A DNA stretch of 64,000 nt from Spiroplasma endosymbiont of Poecilobothrus nobilitatus (GTDB lineage Bacteria > Bacillota_I > Bacilli_A > Mycoplasmatales > Mycoplasmataceae). Positions 44,100 through 56,717 of this stretch are shown piece by piece. A program made the translations under genes and the position numbers. Position 1 is the stretch's first letter. Each line of letters begins with the position of its first letter. The notes under the pieces were generated by a model. The model did no database searches. It was not told the DNA's origin and saw only the letters and a program-made list of their open reading frames with translations. The DNA lies in contig NZ_OZ034915.1 in NCBI RefSeq assembly GCF_964030655.1, forward strand, positions 434,001-498,000. Reading direction: 5' to 3'.

Positions 44100-47000
44100 A
44101 TGACAGGTTTTAAGTTATTATTTAAAAACAATTTTAAAAACACGGTTAAAAATAAAATTCAATTTTTTGGTTTAGTTGTTTTAGTATTTTTGACTAGTTT
44201 TATTTTTACAATTATTGAGGTTTCTAAACAACGAGTAGAGAATAATTATAATACTTTTATTTCTGAACAATTAAGTAATCAACATGATTTTGCTGTTAGT
44301 TTTACTAATACTACTTATGTTAAAAATTCAAATGGGGAACCAGATCAGTTTGAAAAAATTACAGATAGTGGGGTTCGTCAAAACGCAATTTTAGAATTTA
44401 TTAACGAACAATTAAAGAATCGAGATGAGCATTTTATTTATAATCGTGTTGAAGCACGAACATTTAGTTTGGGAAATAATAAAGTTATTAAAGCAGTAAC
44501 ATTAAGTCCTTATCAAGAAATTGATAAATTTATTGTTGCTAATGGAATGCCGTTAACTTTTTATATGAAATATTTATTATCGATTAATCAAGAAACAATG
44601 CATTGGATTTATTTTACCCCTGAGTTTGCTCGTAAAAATAATATTAAAATTAATGATATTATTCGATTACAACCCGATAGATATGGAACAACAATTAAAG
44701 TTGCTGATAGTGAATTAAAAGGTGTTGATTTAACTCCATATGAAAAAGAAGATATTAATAAATGATTGCCGAAATCACCATATTCAAATGAAAATTGGTT
44801 TCGAGTGGTTGGGTCTGGACAATCAGCGGATTATGTTACACCAATTATTGATGCAGTACATCCGTTTCCAAATATGAAAAATGAAGGAATTGCATATTTA
44901 GATCCGCGATTATTTGGTTTAGTTGAAGATACAGTTGAAGATACAGCTGGTAATAAATATCCTGTAACAAAGTTAGATTTAACAAAACAAATTTTAATTC
45001 CAGAAAGTCAATTAGAACGAGAAATTTATTATGTTGGAAAATTTCAGCAGACAAAAGTTGACCAAATGCGAAGTAATTATAGTCAAACAATTAATAATTA
45101 TTTAAATACTGACCAGGGAAAACATATTGGTTTAAATTGATATTATGTTAAAACATTATCAACTGGTTTACCAATTGCTACGTTTCGGACAGATAATCGT
45201 TATGAATTTGCAAAACGAATTACATACTTTACGTCAACATTAAGTGCTTTTATTAATGGCTCTTATATTTTAATTACAATTTTACTAATTATTTCGTTTT
45301 TTGTATTAATTCTAGTTGTCCGTCGACAAATTGATGCAACTGGATCACAAAATGGATTGTTACGAGCATTAGGATATCGTCGTCGTGTATTAACCTTTAG
45401 TTATATTTCCTATCCATTAATGATTGCATTAATTGGTGGAATAGTTGGTTATGGAACGGGAATTAGTGGCCAATTTACTGTTAAATATTTATTTGGTTCA
45501 TATTTTAATTTACCATATGGAAATTTTGTATTTGCACTATTAGCATTAGTAATTTGTGTTTTATTTATTTTCACTTTACTAACTTGTGTCACAATGATTA
45601 GTGGAACAATTATGATGGTTTCAAGAACACCGTTACAATTAATTCGTAAAGAAAAAACAGTTTCACATGGTAGTTTTAAAAAAAATGTTTATAAAATGTT
45701 TGCAATTCGCAAAACATTTGATGCACGATTTCAAGCAGTACAATTATCTAATTCAATCGGAAAAATGGTAGGGGTATCTTTAACAATGATTATTAGTACC
45801 ATTATGATTACAATGTCAACAACAATTCCAATTATCTTACAAAATAATATTCGTTATTCATACGAAGTAGATAATTATAAAACCCTAGTTGAATATAATA
45901 GTCCGATTTATAATTTACCAACAAGTTTTTTGCGAACATATGATCCAAGTCAAAAACCATGAGATAGTAAAAAAAGTCTTTTAGCTAATACAACAAATAT
46001 GACAACAGATGTTAATCAATATCTTACTGATTTTGAAACAGGGCAAATTAATTCTGAAAATTTTGCTCCAACTTATCAAGCAGATGATATGCGGTCATTG
46101 TTATATCGTAATATTTCAAAAGAATTTTTGCAAAGTAATAAATTAACTTCAAGTAATCCGGGTTTATCAAAAGCAATTTGTAGTACGACATGAGGTGATT
46201 ACAATGATTTTGGTCTAAATCTTTTAACAAAATCAACCATTGAGCAATATTTACGGACAACAGAAACGGCTCGTGAACATATTGATATTTTAGAAAAATC
46301 TCGATTATTTTATTGAAAATATCGGGAAACTATTGGTTTAAACATTAAACGTGCAGATTATTTTGATTCACGAGGGAATTTAAATTTAAATGATAAGTTA
46401 AGAAACAATATTTTTACCCAAAGTGATTATAAACGAGATTTTGAAGAAGGAAACCAAACGATTACATTAGCTAATAATCATTTTCGTCCAGCATTAGAAC
46501 AACCATTGTCTGTATCTTTTTATGATGTTTTAAATTCAGCAACAGGAAATGAGTTTAATACACGTTTAAAAAAAACAATGTATGATTTATATAATTGAAT
46601 TTATGCTTACTTTGTAGAAAATGTTAATCATTGTTTTATTCAAGGAGTATATTCATGTTCTCCGCAAACTGTTCGGTTAAAAATGCAAGAAGCATTTAAT
46701 CAAAACAATGGTAATTTTAATTTAACCTTCGGAGTAATTCCGTTTAATCCATTAACAGATGATCGGGGAACAATGATTAATGCTGAATTAAATAGTATTG
46801 AGTTTAAGATTTACGGAATTAGTCGCACATTTAAAAACCAAGCATTAACTAATAAAAATGGTGCGAATTTAAATGAAAAATTATTTACAGCAAGTAATAA
46901 TATTGTTTTAAATGAAACATTATCTAAACGCTTAAATGTTACAGTTGGAAATCAAATTAGTCCGCATTTGATTCGCAAAGCATTAGTTGATAGTAACCAA

Positions 47001-48191
47001 GGTGTTACTTCTGATCAAATTTTACAAGGTTGAGATGCAAGTGATGTAACAGGTGATGATGCTCAAGCACAAGGACGAGTTGATAAATTAATGTTTAATG
47101 GGGATAATAAATATAAAAATAAGGTTATAGATGAAAATAATGAATATGTTTTAGAAAGTAAAATTTATGCACTTGACCCAAATTTTACAAAACCATCAAT
47201 TTTAAACGATAAAATTGTTGATGGAAGTTATCGAGTAAGTAATCAAACGAGCAATCAAACTTTTACAGTTATTGGTATTACTAATCAATATGGTTCACCA
47301 CGAGCTTGAATTAATGAAGATGGGGCACAACAATTACTAAAATATGATAAAACACGGAATTATTTATTACAATTATTTTTAAACGAATGAATGAATTCAT
47401 TTATCAAGAACGATCCTAAATTAACATCATCAAGACAAAAGAGTTTAAACTTGTTAGAAGAATTTATTAAAGAGCATTCAAGTACACCTGTTGATAACTT
47501 ATGAAATGAGTTTGTTGAATATTGAAGCGTACATCAAAGTTCAGTTAATTGAATTGCTGTCTTTGAAAATGAATATCCGATTTTTAATTATAAAATTTCT
47601 AATAGTGCTAAAATTGATGATATTGAAACAGGACTAGGAACAAGTCAATTATTTGGTGATTATAGTTTTTATGGTTTAAATGGTGGCATTAGAAGTGAAA
47701 TTTCTTATCCACCATACGCAAATAGTACTTTTGGTAGTTTAATGCCAATTGCTGAAGCACAAGCAATTTTAGGAAATATTTCAAAAGCAGTTAATGGTAT
47801 TATCTTCTTTATTATTGGAATTTCGTTTGTATTAGGTTTTATGATTATTATTTTAACAAGTAATATTGTTATTGCGGAAAACCAAACAATTATTGCAACA
47901 ATGAAAGTATTAGGATATCGAAATCGTTATATCACAAAATTAGTTATTGGAATGTATATTCCCATTATTGTAATAATGACAATTGCCGGCTTTGGCTTTG
48001 GATGATTATTCTTAATTATTTCTAACATGATATTAATTCGAATTGGAATAGTTTTACCACTGTTTATGGATGTAATGATTCCATTTATTGCAATTGGAAG
48101 TGGATTATTATTATACTTTATTGCATATTTAATTAGTTGATTCAATATGAATCGAATTAATCCATTGATTGCAATTATGAATGCGGATTAA
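44100..48191 (+). CDS. FtsX-like (MacB-type) ABC transporter permease, 1363 aa
   Basis: One continuous frame with TGA as Trp. The N-terminal helix (KIQFFGLVVLVFLTSFIFTI) is followed by about 350 extracytoplasmic residues, a cluster of helices about 385-500 (LITILLIISFFVLILVVRR, YISYPLMIALIGGIVGYGTG), a further helix near 560, a second large outside region of some 630 residues, and three C-terminal helices with MKVLGYRNRYITKLVIGMYI, the FtsX core. The repeated RALGYRRR / KVLGYRNR coupling loops indicate two FtsX domains. No ATPase gene lies beside it, so the partner is elsewhere. The adjacent lipoprotein suggests a lipoprotein-release or surface-export function. Confidence 0.88.
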
Positions 48192-48206
48192 GGAGGAATA
48201 ATTAAA

Positions 48207-49166
48207 ATGAAAAAATTATTAGCAACGGTTGCAGTTGGAATTATAGCTTCAGGGCCATTAATGTCTATAGTTAGTTGTACTAAAAATGATAATTGAAATA
48301 ATATTACAGTTGATCTACCAGTTTTACCAGTTGAAGTAACTGGTTTTGTTAGAGCTGATTTTAAAACAATTGATCCACAAAATAATAAACAAACTATTCC
48401 TGAATTATTCCAACAATTAGCGCAATTGTTTCAAAGGACAAAATGAAACTTTGATCAATTAATAAAAAAATATAAATTTAATAATCAATCAAAACCAATT
48501 GATAAAATTGATTTGTATCGTAATGGTCAATACGAATTAAACTTTAGTGATGGAACAAATTTAAATACAATAAAAATTAATAAAACAGTAACAACTTCAA
48601 ATCATTTAGCTGATAAAGTAAAAAGTATTGATTTAGGGCAAATTACTGATGCACGACCAAAAACAATTTTAATTGCCACTATTTTTAACAATATGCAACT
48701 TATTTCAGAATTAGATAAGTTTGGTGAGCATTTTATTGGGCCACAAACATCAAAAATATGAAACCGACAAATTGATAAAGTTGATAAAATTATGATTGAA
48801 CCTGATCAAACTGGAGCAACTTTAATTTCAGGAAAAGACCATTGGTCAGAAGATGATAACCCAGCAACAGATTATTATGGTTCAGTTAAAGTGTATTTTT
48901 CTGTTGTACCACCAGAACCTCCAACGGTAAAAGAGGATTTAGGACAAATGAAGTTAACAACAAATTTAGGCAAATTACCAAAAGTAACTATTTTACAAGT
49001 AATGATGATGTTTATTAGTGTTAACTTTGTTAGTAAGTTAAATTGACTAAGTGCTTTATTAAATGATTTATATTTAGAAATTAACCCCGATAACAAAGGT
49101 GGAACAATTACTGATTATGATAAATCAGAATACTATACTGGTAGTGTTAACATAAGTTTTAGTTAA
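48207..49166 (+). CDS. 319-aa lipoprotein, operon partner of the FtsX-like permease
   Basis: Signal MKKLLATVAVGIIASGPLMS then IVSC (Cys near 24). ATG after AAGGAGGAATAATTAAA, 15 bases from the permease stop. Mature part contains two similar beta-rich stretches ending in tripartite patterns (LYRNGQYELNFSDGTNL; DYYGSVKVYFSVVPPEPP and EYYTGSVNISFS), suggesting tandem domains of the kind seen in spiroplasma lipoproteins. Probably surface-exposed and transport-related. Intact. Confidence 0.82.
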
Positions 49167-49218
49167 TTACATATTAATAAAAATTATTTGCATTAATTTT
49201 CTAATTTCGCAATTTATT

Positions 49219-51585
49219 TTTAATTTTGTAGAAAACTCTTGATGAAATAAAAAAAATCATCAATATGATAACTTTAAAAGAAAATTATATAAACTTTTAA
49301 TATTGTTATTTAACTTTTTTATACGTTAAAATATAATACCGATGATTGTTGGTTTGGCGTTAAACCTTTATGCTGGTATTTTAATTTTCAGTGATTTAAA
49401 TAATTTTGAATGTTCGTGAAACCTAAGCCATGATAATGAATTAAGGATTCTTTAAGATTTGATTGTAATTTACTAATTTTATTTAACTTCCGATAACTAG
49501 CATCAGGATTTGTAATAGTTTTAGTTGCTAATAAAATAGAATTTGGAATGGCAACACTTTTTAGGACACTTTTTATATAGACATTTGTTTTCTAAAAGTA
49601 ACTGGAGATAAATAATTTAAACTGCCATGAATTCGAATATTGTTATATCAATGCACAAAATCAAAAAGTTCGTATTTTAATTGTGTTAAATTTTTAAATT
49701 TTTTACCCTTAATAAATTCAGTTTTAAAAGTTTTGTAAGTTGTTTCAGCCACAGCATTATCATAAGGGCAGCCTTTATTGCTTAATGATCTTTTAATATT
49801 AAAAGTTATTAAAATTTCATCAATGATTTTATTTTTAAACTCATTACCACGATCAGTATGAAATAGAGTTATTTGATTTAATGGTCGTGTTATTTTATGA
49901 AAAGCTTGTTGGACCAGTTCGGCTGTTTTATTCGGCCCAGCACTATAACCAATTATTTCACGATTAAACAAGTCAATTAATAAACAAATATAATGTCATT
50001 TAGCGCCAACTTGAACATATGTTAAATCACTAACAATAACTTCATTAGGTTTTTTGTTGTTAAATTGACGATTTAAAATATTATTAATTTGGTCATTATT
50101 GACTGTTGTTTTATGATTATTATATTTTAATTTGGTGTATTTAGAAACCAAATTATTTTTGATCATAAAGAATCTGATTTTTCGCCGCGATAAGATGATA
50201 TCTTTTCTGTTTAAAATAACTTTAATTTTGCGAGCCCCATAAATTTTGCGACTTTTATTAAAGGCACTGATAATTTCTTGTTCATAATTATTAACTTGCT
50301 TGTTAATACATTTATTAGTTTGATAATAATACGTTGATTTTGATAAACCCAAAATCTTACATATTTTTCTTACTGAATATTTTGTTTTGTTGTTATTAAT
50401 TATTGTTATTTTTTGGCCATTATCAGTGCGGCTTGCTTTAAAATGTCATTTTCCATTCGTGATTGTTTGTTTTCTTTTCGCAAGTAAATTAATTCATTTT
50501 CTTCTAGTGTGCGATTGTCTTTTGCTTTAAATGAACCAGAATTATTATAATTTTTAACTCAACTATAAATAGTTGGTTTTGGTAAATTATATTCTTGCCC
50601 TAGATTAATAACACTTTTACCATTTTTATATAGCATGACAATTTGTTTTTTAAATTCTTCAGAGTATGAAGTTTTATTTCCCATTTTTATATTCCTTCTT
50701 TCTTAATAATTTTATCTAATTTTGAAGTCTATATAATTATGGTCCTAATAATTGTAGCCTATCCAATTTGTTTGTTTTGCTACTAATAAATATAATGGTT
50801 GCATGTCAGAAATAATAATTGAATTTTCTTTGATTAATTGTTTATTAATATTTTCAATAATTCACTGTTTTTGTAATCGTTTTGTGTTGGTTGATTTAAC
50901 ATAAATATTATTATTGCTATCAACAGCCATTTGAATACAACATTTAGTGTTGGTTGAAAATGAATCAAGATGAATTTTTCTTTTATCAAATTTATCTTTA
51001 AAATTACCTTTGTGGATTTCTTTAATAAATGTTTCATCGATTTGAATTTGTCCATTTAACTTTTTAAATTTTAATTGGGTGTTTTCTAATTGTTTTGATT
51101 TCATTATTTTTTGGCGATTATATCAAGCGGTTTTCGGTGATGTTTTAATAAAGTGGGAAATCATTTTACTAGATTGGCCTAATAATGAAATTTGAATCAA
51201 TAAATTTCACTGTTTATAATTTAAATGACTTCAATACGTAAAATGATCACGAAAAGCATCAAAACTAGCACGACATTTTTTGCATAAATATTTTTGTTTT
51301 CCTTCAGGATTATGACGATTTTTAACACAATAAAAAGATTGACAATTAGGACATTTAATACCTTTATCCCTAAATTTTTGGTCAATTTCATTTAAGCGTT
51401 TTTGTTTTTTAATTAATTCTGCTTCTTTTTTGACTTTTTCATTAAATTATAAAAATTGATCATCTGTTAAACTATTTATTAATTCTTCAATTATTTTTCC
51501 CATTAATTATTAACCTCTTATATTAAAAATATACCTAATTTTAGGTATATTTTATAAATATCAAGAGTTTTCTACAAAATTAAAG
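49219..51585 (-). mobile_element. IS1595-B copy 4 interrupted by IS3-A
   Basis: Both ends present in reverse orientation. The transposase has a TAA in QFL-FNEKV, and IS3-A copy 4 splits its 3' half. The nine flanking bases differ (CAATTTATT left, AATTAATTT right): left is lipoprotein downstream DNA, right is the metallopeptidase gene, so this copy is also a recombination joint. Confidence 0.88.
49544..50765 (-). mobile_element. IS3-A copy 4, 3-bp target duplication, mosaic orfA
   Basis: 1222 bp inserted in IS1595-B copy 4 with ATT duplicated on both sides; removing it restores AATAGAATTTGTTTG. orfB (50352-49573) is open. orfA (50684-50406) is open, but its coiled-coil end reads [19 protein letters not shown] in place of [19 protein letters not shown], resembling the divergent element at 15711, so a patch was exchanged. 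Confidence 0.9.
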
Positions 51586-52321
51586 AATTAATTTAAATCA
51601 ACAATATGTTCCAAATCAAACTTGAATGCAACAACGTGGCTATAATGGCTTATGAATTAGTAAGCATCCAGCAACAGATCTTGAAAAAAATTTAACAAAT
51701 GCTTTTTTAAGTCATGCTGAATATCCTAACTTACCATTTTATGAAAAACCAGAATTTAATTCATATGAAGAATTATCAAATTTTTTAAATCCAAAAACTA
51801 AATCATCTTTAACAAATTTAATTAATAATTATTATCCGACATATATTAATAAATTAAAACAATTAATGGTAAGATTTTATAATTACAGCTAGTAGTTGAG
51901 GAAAAAATAATGTTCATAATGTATTAAAATGAATTGATATTTCTCAAGTTCTTGATGCAGATGGATATGGGGTCATTTTTACCATAATATTCAGATTCAT
52001 GCACAAACATTACAATGTTATTATAATGCTATGGGAAATCACTCATTTTATAATGGTTATTCTTCTGTTCTTGATCCTTTTAGAGTTTTCTTTCATGAAT
52101 TAGGACATATGTTAGATCATTTTTTAAAAGATAATATGCATTATAAGTATAAGTAATAAACTAAAAGATTTTTTAATAAGTAAAATTATTAATTTTAATA
52201 ATTGACAAAGTTTAGACAAAGAAAAAATTTTTAAATTATTTCATCTTAGTTCATATTCTTTTTCTATTTTATATGATGTTATTGGTGAAGGATTTGTATA
52301 TTGGTTTTTAATACCAAATAA
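51586..52321 (+). pseudogene. HELGH zinc metallopeptidase fragment, copy A
   Basis: Lacks its 5' end (IS1595-B) and 3' end (IS3-A). Readable: QYVPNQTWMQQRGYNGLWIS, PFYEKPEFNSYEELSNF, then a 2-base loss after VRFY giving two stops, a compensating 2-base gain near 51969, and FRVFFHELGHMLDHFLKDN with the zinc motif HELGH, then an extra T near 52143. A downstream GEGFVYWF might supply the third ligand (Glu). Signal peptide, if any, is lost. It may belong to anthrax-lethal-factor-like or other zincins; family unproven. Confidence 0.7.
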
Positions 52322-53543
52322 TGGATAGGCTACAATTATTAGGGCCATAATTATATAGACTTCAAAATTAGATAAAATTATTAAGAAAGAAGGAATATAA
52401 AAATGGGAAATAAAACTTCATACTCTGAATAATTTAAAAAACAAATTGTCATGCTATATAAAAATGGTAAAAGTGTTATTAATCTAGGGCAAGAATATAA
52501 TTTACCAAAACCAACTATTTATAGTTGAGTTAAAAATTATAATAATTCTGGTTCATTTAAAGAAAAAGACAATCGCACACTAGAAGAAAATGAAATAATA
52601 ACTTTACGAAAAGAACTTAAAGGCTTGAAAATGGAAAATGACATTTTAAAGCAAGCCGCACTGATAATGGCCAAAAAATAACAATAATTAATAACAACAA
52701 AACAAAATATTCAGTAAGAAAAATATGTAAGATTTTGGGTTTATCAAAATCAACGTATTATTATCAAAATAATAAATGTATTAACAAGCAAGTTAATAAT
52801 TATGAACAAGAAATTATCAGTGCCTTTAATAAAAGTCGCAAAATTTATGGGGCTCGCAAAATTAAAGTTATTTTAAACAGAAAAGATATCATCTTATCGC
52901 GGCGAAAAATCAGATTCTTTATGATCAAAAATAATTTGGTTTCTAAATACACCAAATTAAAATATCATAATCATAAAACAACAGTCAATAATGACCAAAT
53001 TAATAATATTTTAAATCGTCAATTTAACAACAAAAAACCTAATTAAGTTATTGTTAGTGATTTAACATATGTTCAAGTTGGCGCTAAATGACATTATATT
53101 TGTTTATTAATTGACTTGTTTAATCGTGAAATAATTGGTTATAGTGCTGGGCCGAATAAAACAGCCGAACTGGTCCAACAAGCTTTTCATAAAATAACAC
53201 GACCATTAAATCAAATAACTCTATTTCATACTGATCGTGGTAATGAGTTTAAAAATAAAATCATTGATGAAATTTTAATAACTTTTAATATTAAAAGATC
53301 ATTAAGCAATAAAGGCTACCCTTATGATAATGCTGTGGCTGAAACAACTTACAAAACTTTTAAAACTGAATTTATTAAGGGTAAAAAATTTAAAAATTTA
53401 ACACAATTAAAATACGAACTTTTTGATTTTGTGCATTGATATAACAATATTCGAATTCATGGCAGTTTAAATTATTTATCTCCAGTTACTTTTAGAAAAC
53501 AAATGTCTATATAAAAAGTGTCCTAAAAAGTGTTGCCATTCCA
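52322..53543 (+). mobile_element. IS3-A copy 5 (both orfs broken)
   Basis: 1222 bp. orfA (52403-52681) has TAA in SYSE-FKK; orfB (from 52735) has TAA after NKKPN (53042) and Cys to Tyr in NKGYPYDN. Flanks are metallopeptidase on the left and a truncated IS1595-B on the right; no target duplication. Confidence 0.9.
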
Positions 53544-53883
53544 ATCACGAAAAGAATCAAAACTAGCACGACATTTTTTGCATAAATATTTTTGTTTTCA
53601 TTCAGGATTATGACCATTTTTAACACAATAAAAAGATTGACAATTAGGACATTTAATACCTTTATCCCTAAATTTTTGGTCAATTTCATTTAAGCGTTTT
53701 TGTTTTTTAATTAATTCTGCTTCTTTTTTGACTTTTTCATTAAATTATAAAAATTGATCATCTGTTAAACTATTTATTAATTCTTCAATTATTTTTCCCA
53801 TTAATTATTAACCTCTTATATTAAAAATATACCTAATTTTAGGTATATTTTATAAATATCAAGAGTTTTCTACAAAATTAAAG
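53544..53883 (-). mobile_element. IS1595-B left-end fragment (copy 5)
   Basis: 340 bp: terminal repeat, leader hairpin and the first ~85 codons of the transposase in reverse, with TAA in QFL-FNEKV. Broken off at the IS3-A junction. Confidence 0.85.
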
Positions 53884-53898
53884 AAGAAAGGTCACAAG

Positions 53899-54147
53899 TA
53901 TGAAAAAAGGTCAAAAAAGAAAACTAAAATTATGACATAAAATTACAATTTGGGGAATCTTAAATGCTTATCCGTTATCATTTTATTAATTGCTGTGTTT
54001 GCTTTACCACAAACACCTTGACATTGTAGTTTATTCGCGTTTATCAATATTTTTGTTATATTATTAGCACAAGTAATTTATTATACTCGTCTTTATTTAA
54101 AACATAAAAAGAAAGCAACTAAAAATAAACTTATTAAATTGCAATAA
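53899..54147 (+). pseudogene. small membrane protein, frameshifted
   Basis: ATG after AAGAAAGGTCACAAGT: MKKGQKRKLKLWHKITIWGI, then a frame change; the rest reads SVIILLIAVFALPQTPWHCS, AFINIFVILLAQVIYYTRLY and ends KKKATKNKLIKLQ. Two membrane helices and basic ends. Convergent with tyrS. Family not recognised. Confidence 0.6.
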
Positions 54148-54159
54148 TTTTAAAAAACT

Positions 54160-54214
54160 AAAAAGAACACTTTATTCCTAAATAGCATTATTTAAATGGT
54201 AAAGTGTTCTTTTT
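54160..54214. terminator. bidirectional terminator at the tyrS 3' end
   Basis: AAAAAGAACACTTTA and TAAAGTGTTCTTTTT arms around a 25-base loop, between two convergent genes, with T-rich tails both ways. Confidence 0.8.
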
Positions 54215-55477
54215 TTATTTTTTGTTAGTTGTAAGATAAATTAAATGATATTTTCGTTTTCCACGACGAATAATCAAATATTTATCAAATAAAAACTTAT
54301 CTTTTGCTACAAGTAAAGTTTCTTCTTTTACAATTTGCCCATTAATAGTAATTGCACCTTGTTCTAAAAACTCACGACCTTCACGTTTAGAAGAAACAAT
54401 TTTTGCTTGTACTAATAAATCAAGCAGTGGTAAATTAAGGTTTGTTAAATAAAAATTAGGTAAACTATTATCAAGCTGGTCTAACTGTTGCTCTGATAAT
54501 TCATGTAAACTGCCTTTAAATAAAGCTTCGCTAACAATTTGTGCTGTTTTTAATCCTGCTGCTTGATGAACAAATAAAGTTACTTCTTCTGCTAGTTTTT
54601 TTTGTGCAATGCGTTGTGCTGGTTCATTTTGGTGAGCTGCTTCAAGAACAATAATTTCTTTTTCAGATAACATTGTTAAATAACGTAATAATTTCCCTGC
54701 TTCTTGGTCATCTTGGTTATAAAAGAATTGATAAAATTCATAAGGTGATGTTTTTTTTGAATCTAATCAAACTGCCCCTGATTCTGTTTTTCCAAATTTG
54801 GAACCATCAGCTTTTGTTAATAAATTCATTGTCAAACCACAAGCTAAATTATCTTCTCCAATTTGTTTATAAATATAATCTGTTCCCGAAGTAATATTTC
54901 CTCATTGATCACTACCACCAGTTTGAACAGCACAATCATAATTAATATATAATTGATAAAAGTCATAAGCCTGCAATAATGTGTAAGCAAATTCAGTATA
55001 TGATAAACCAACTTCAATTCTAGTTGCAATATTTTCTTTTGCTAATAAATAACTAATATTAAAATCTTTACCAACATTTCGCAAAAAATTAATCAAGGTC
55101 ATTTTTTGCAATCATTCAGCATTATTAACCATTTTAACTTTTGTTCCAATTAATTGTTGCATTTGATTACTAATGGTTTCCACATTATGTTTAATTGTTT
55201 TATCATCTAGCAATACCCGTTCTGCTTTTTTCCCGCTAGGATCACAAATCATTCCTGTCCCGCCACCAATAATAGAAATTGGTTGAAATCCAAACATTTC
55301 AAAACGTTTTAATAACATAATTTGAATTAAATGACCAACATGTAATGAATCACCAGTTGGATCAAAACCACAATAAACTCCTTTTTTTAATTCTTGCGCT
55401 TTTAATAATTTTGCTTCATTAGTTACTTGTTTTAATAGTCCTCTTCATCTTAATTCTTCTAAAATATTTTTTACCAT
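54215..55477 (-). CDS. tyrS: tyrosyl-tRNA synthetase
   Basis: 420 residues; charges tRNA-Tyr. Class I motifs: HVGH at 46-49 (HIGH equivalent) after [10 protein letters not shown], the tyrosine pocket region [30 protein letters not shown], and KFGKTESG near 226 (KMSKS equivalent). A C-terminal S4-like RNA-binding domain ([19 protein letters not shown]). ATG 55477 after AAAGGAG. Intact and the only aminoacyl-tRNA synthetase here. Confidence 0.95.
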
Positions 55478-55500
55478 AATTTATCTCCTTTGCTATTTAA

Positions 55501-55522
55501 AAAACTCTAAATTATTAGAGTT
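55501..55522 (-). terminator. terminator between YtxH-like gene and tyrS
   Basis: AACTCTAA / TTAGAGTT arms with a short loop and T6 on the minus strand, overlapping the stop of the YtxH-like gene and just upstream of tyrS. Confidence 0.65.
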
Positions 55523-56027
55523 ATTTATTATCTACTTTTGAATCTTTTTTAATTGGGCCAGACTTTCCTTCTTCAATAATTTTTTCAGAAATTGATGCTG
55601 ATGTTTTTTTCAAATCTTCAGTTACCTTAATTCCAGCGTCAATTGCTGAAACTGTTATTTTTGCTAAATCTTTTGCCGCTGCGCGCACATTAGGCGATTT
55701 TGCTGCTGCTTTAATTAATTTAACTGCACCATTATCAATTTTCTTTAATGTCTTATAAGCCATTTCTTTTGTTGAAGCAGAATCTAAAATTTCAACTGCA
55801 CCTTTGACATTTTTAATGTGCAATTCAATATCAGATGCAACTTAATCTGATTCTATTTCTTGCGATTTTTTTCATACAATCTCAATTTTATTAACCATTT
55901 TTTTAAGTTGTGGATTATATTTTTTAACTAAATTAATGAAATCTTGTCGTAATTCTGAACCTTTTTTCGGAGCAATTAACATTCCTACTACCATCACTGC
56001 CAATGTTTTAACAAATTTAAATGCCAT
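55521..56027 (-). pseudogene. YtxH-like envelope protein with one in-frame stop
   Basis: 168 codons. Starts MAFKFVKTLAVMVVGMLIAP followed by KKGSELR, the YtxH pattern (short hydrophobic N terminus then a GxxxGA-like APKKGxELR). Long amphipathic helices follow. TAA at codon 62 (55844) is the only defect. Re-initiation downstream, for example at the ATG of MHIKNVK-type sequence near 55823, could give a soluble C-terminal part. Six bases... its start overlaps none; it begins 3 bases after the stop of the preceding membrane gene. Confidence 0.65.
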
Positions 56028-56029
56028 AA

Positions 56030-56383
56030 TTATTCCTTCTCATCAGAATTAGCAAAATCTTTTAATTTATCAACAATTCGATAGGCAATGTCTTTATTAC
56101 GAGCAATAATTTTCACTCATGCTTTAACGTTTCATTTTGCAAAAGCTTCAAAAACATCAATATAATTTGAAACTTTAACAACATTATCAACAGTAGAATT
56201 TAACATTTCTGATTTATAAGTTAAGTCTTCAACAAAATAATAAAATTTCTTAGCAGCAATTGCAACTTTTCGCGCAGCAATAATGCCATAACAGCAAAAA
56301 ACAATTGCTAAACATAATAAAACAATGATTAAAATTGTTTGTGAAATTAATAAATTATCATTTGTTGCTAACATATATATCAT
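56030..56383 (-). CDS. 117-aa membrane protein, DUF948-like
   Basis: One N-terminal helix (ISQTILIIVLLCLAIVFCCY) and a long amphipathic region (KFYYFVEDLTYKSEMLNSTV) resembling the DUF948/YtxG proteins that often precede YtxH genes in Firmicutes. ATG 56383 after GGGTGGAAAATA. A TATAAT-like box about 45 bases upstream. Forms a two-gene unit with 55521-56027. Intact. Confidence 0.7.
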
Positions 56384-56472
56384 TATTTTCCACCCTTTTT
56401 CTAATCGTATTAAATATTACTTTTATATTATAACTTATTTTATAATTTATTTTAAATAATATTAGAATAATT

Positions 56473-56717
56473 CTTTAATTTTGTAGAAAACTCTTGATAT
56501 TTATAAAATATACCTAAAATTAGGTATATTTTTAATATAAGAGGTGAATAATTAATGGAAAAAATAATTGAAGAATTAATAAATAGTTTAACAGATGATC
56601 AATTTTTAGAATTTCATGAAAAAGTCAAAAAAGAAGCAGAATTAATTAAAAAACAAAAACGCTTAAATGAAATTGATCAAAAATTTAGGGATAAAGGTAT
56701 TAAATGTCCTAATTGTC
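56473..56717 (+). mobile_element. IS1595-B left-end fragment (copy 6)
   Basis: Terminal repeat, leader hairpin and the first 54 codons of the transposase up to KCPNC. The frame then runs into unrelated DNA, giving an accidental ORF ending KKDFVKFL. Confidence 0.85.

Larger units (their letters stand above)
51005..53543 (+). repeat. left arm of a 2.5-kb inverted repeat
   Basis: This stretch (IS1595-B 5' half, metallopeptidase fragment, IS3-A copy 5) has the same order, junctions and near-identical sequence as the reverse complement of 60340-62877. The arms differ by scattered single-base changes and small indels. Confidence 0.85.

Noticed and set aside
48875-49096. Minus-strand ORF opposite the 319-aa lipoprotein
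   Set aside because: Lies wholly within an intact lipoprotein gene with signal peptide and ribosome-binding site; a shadow frame.
53507-53689. Minus-strand 60-aa ORF across the IS3-A / IS1595-B junction
   Set aside because: It joins the IS3-A terminal repeat to the IS1595-B interior and has no independent start signals.
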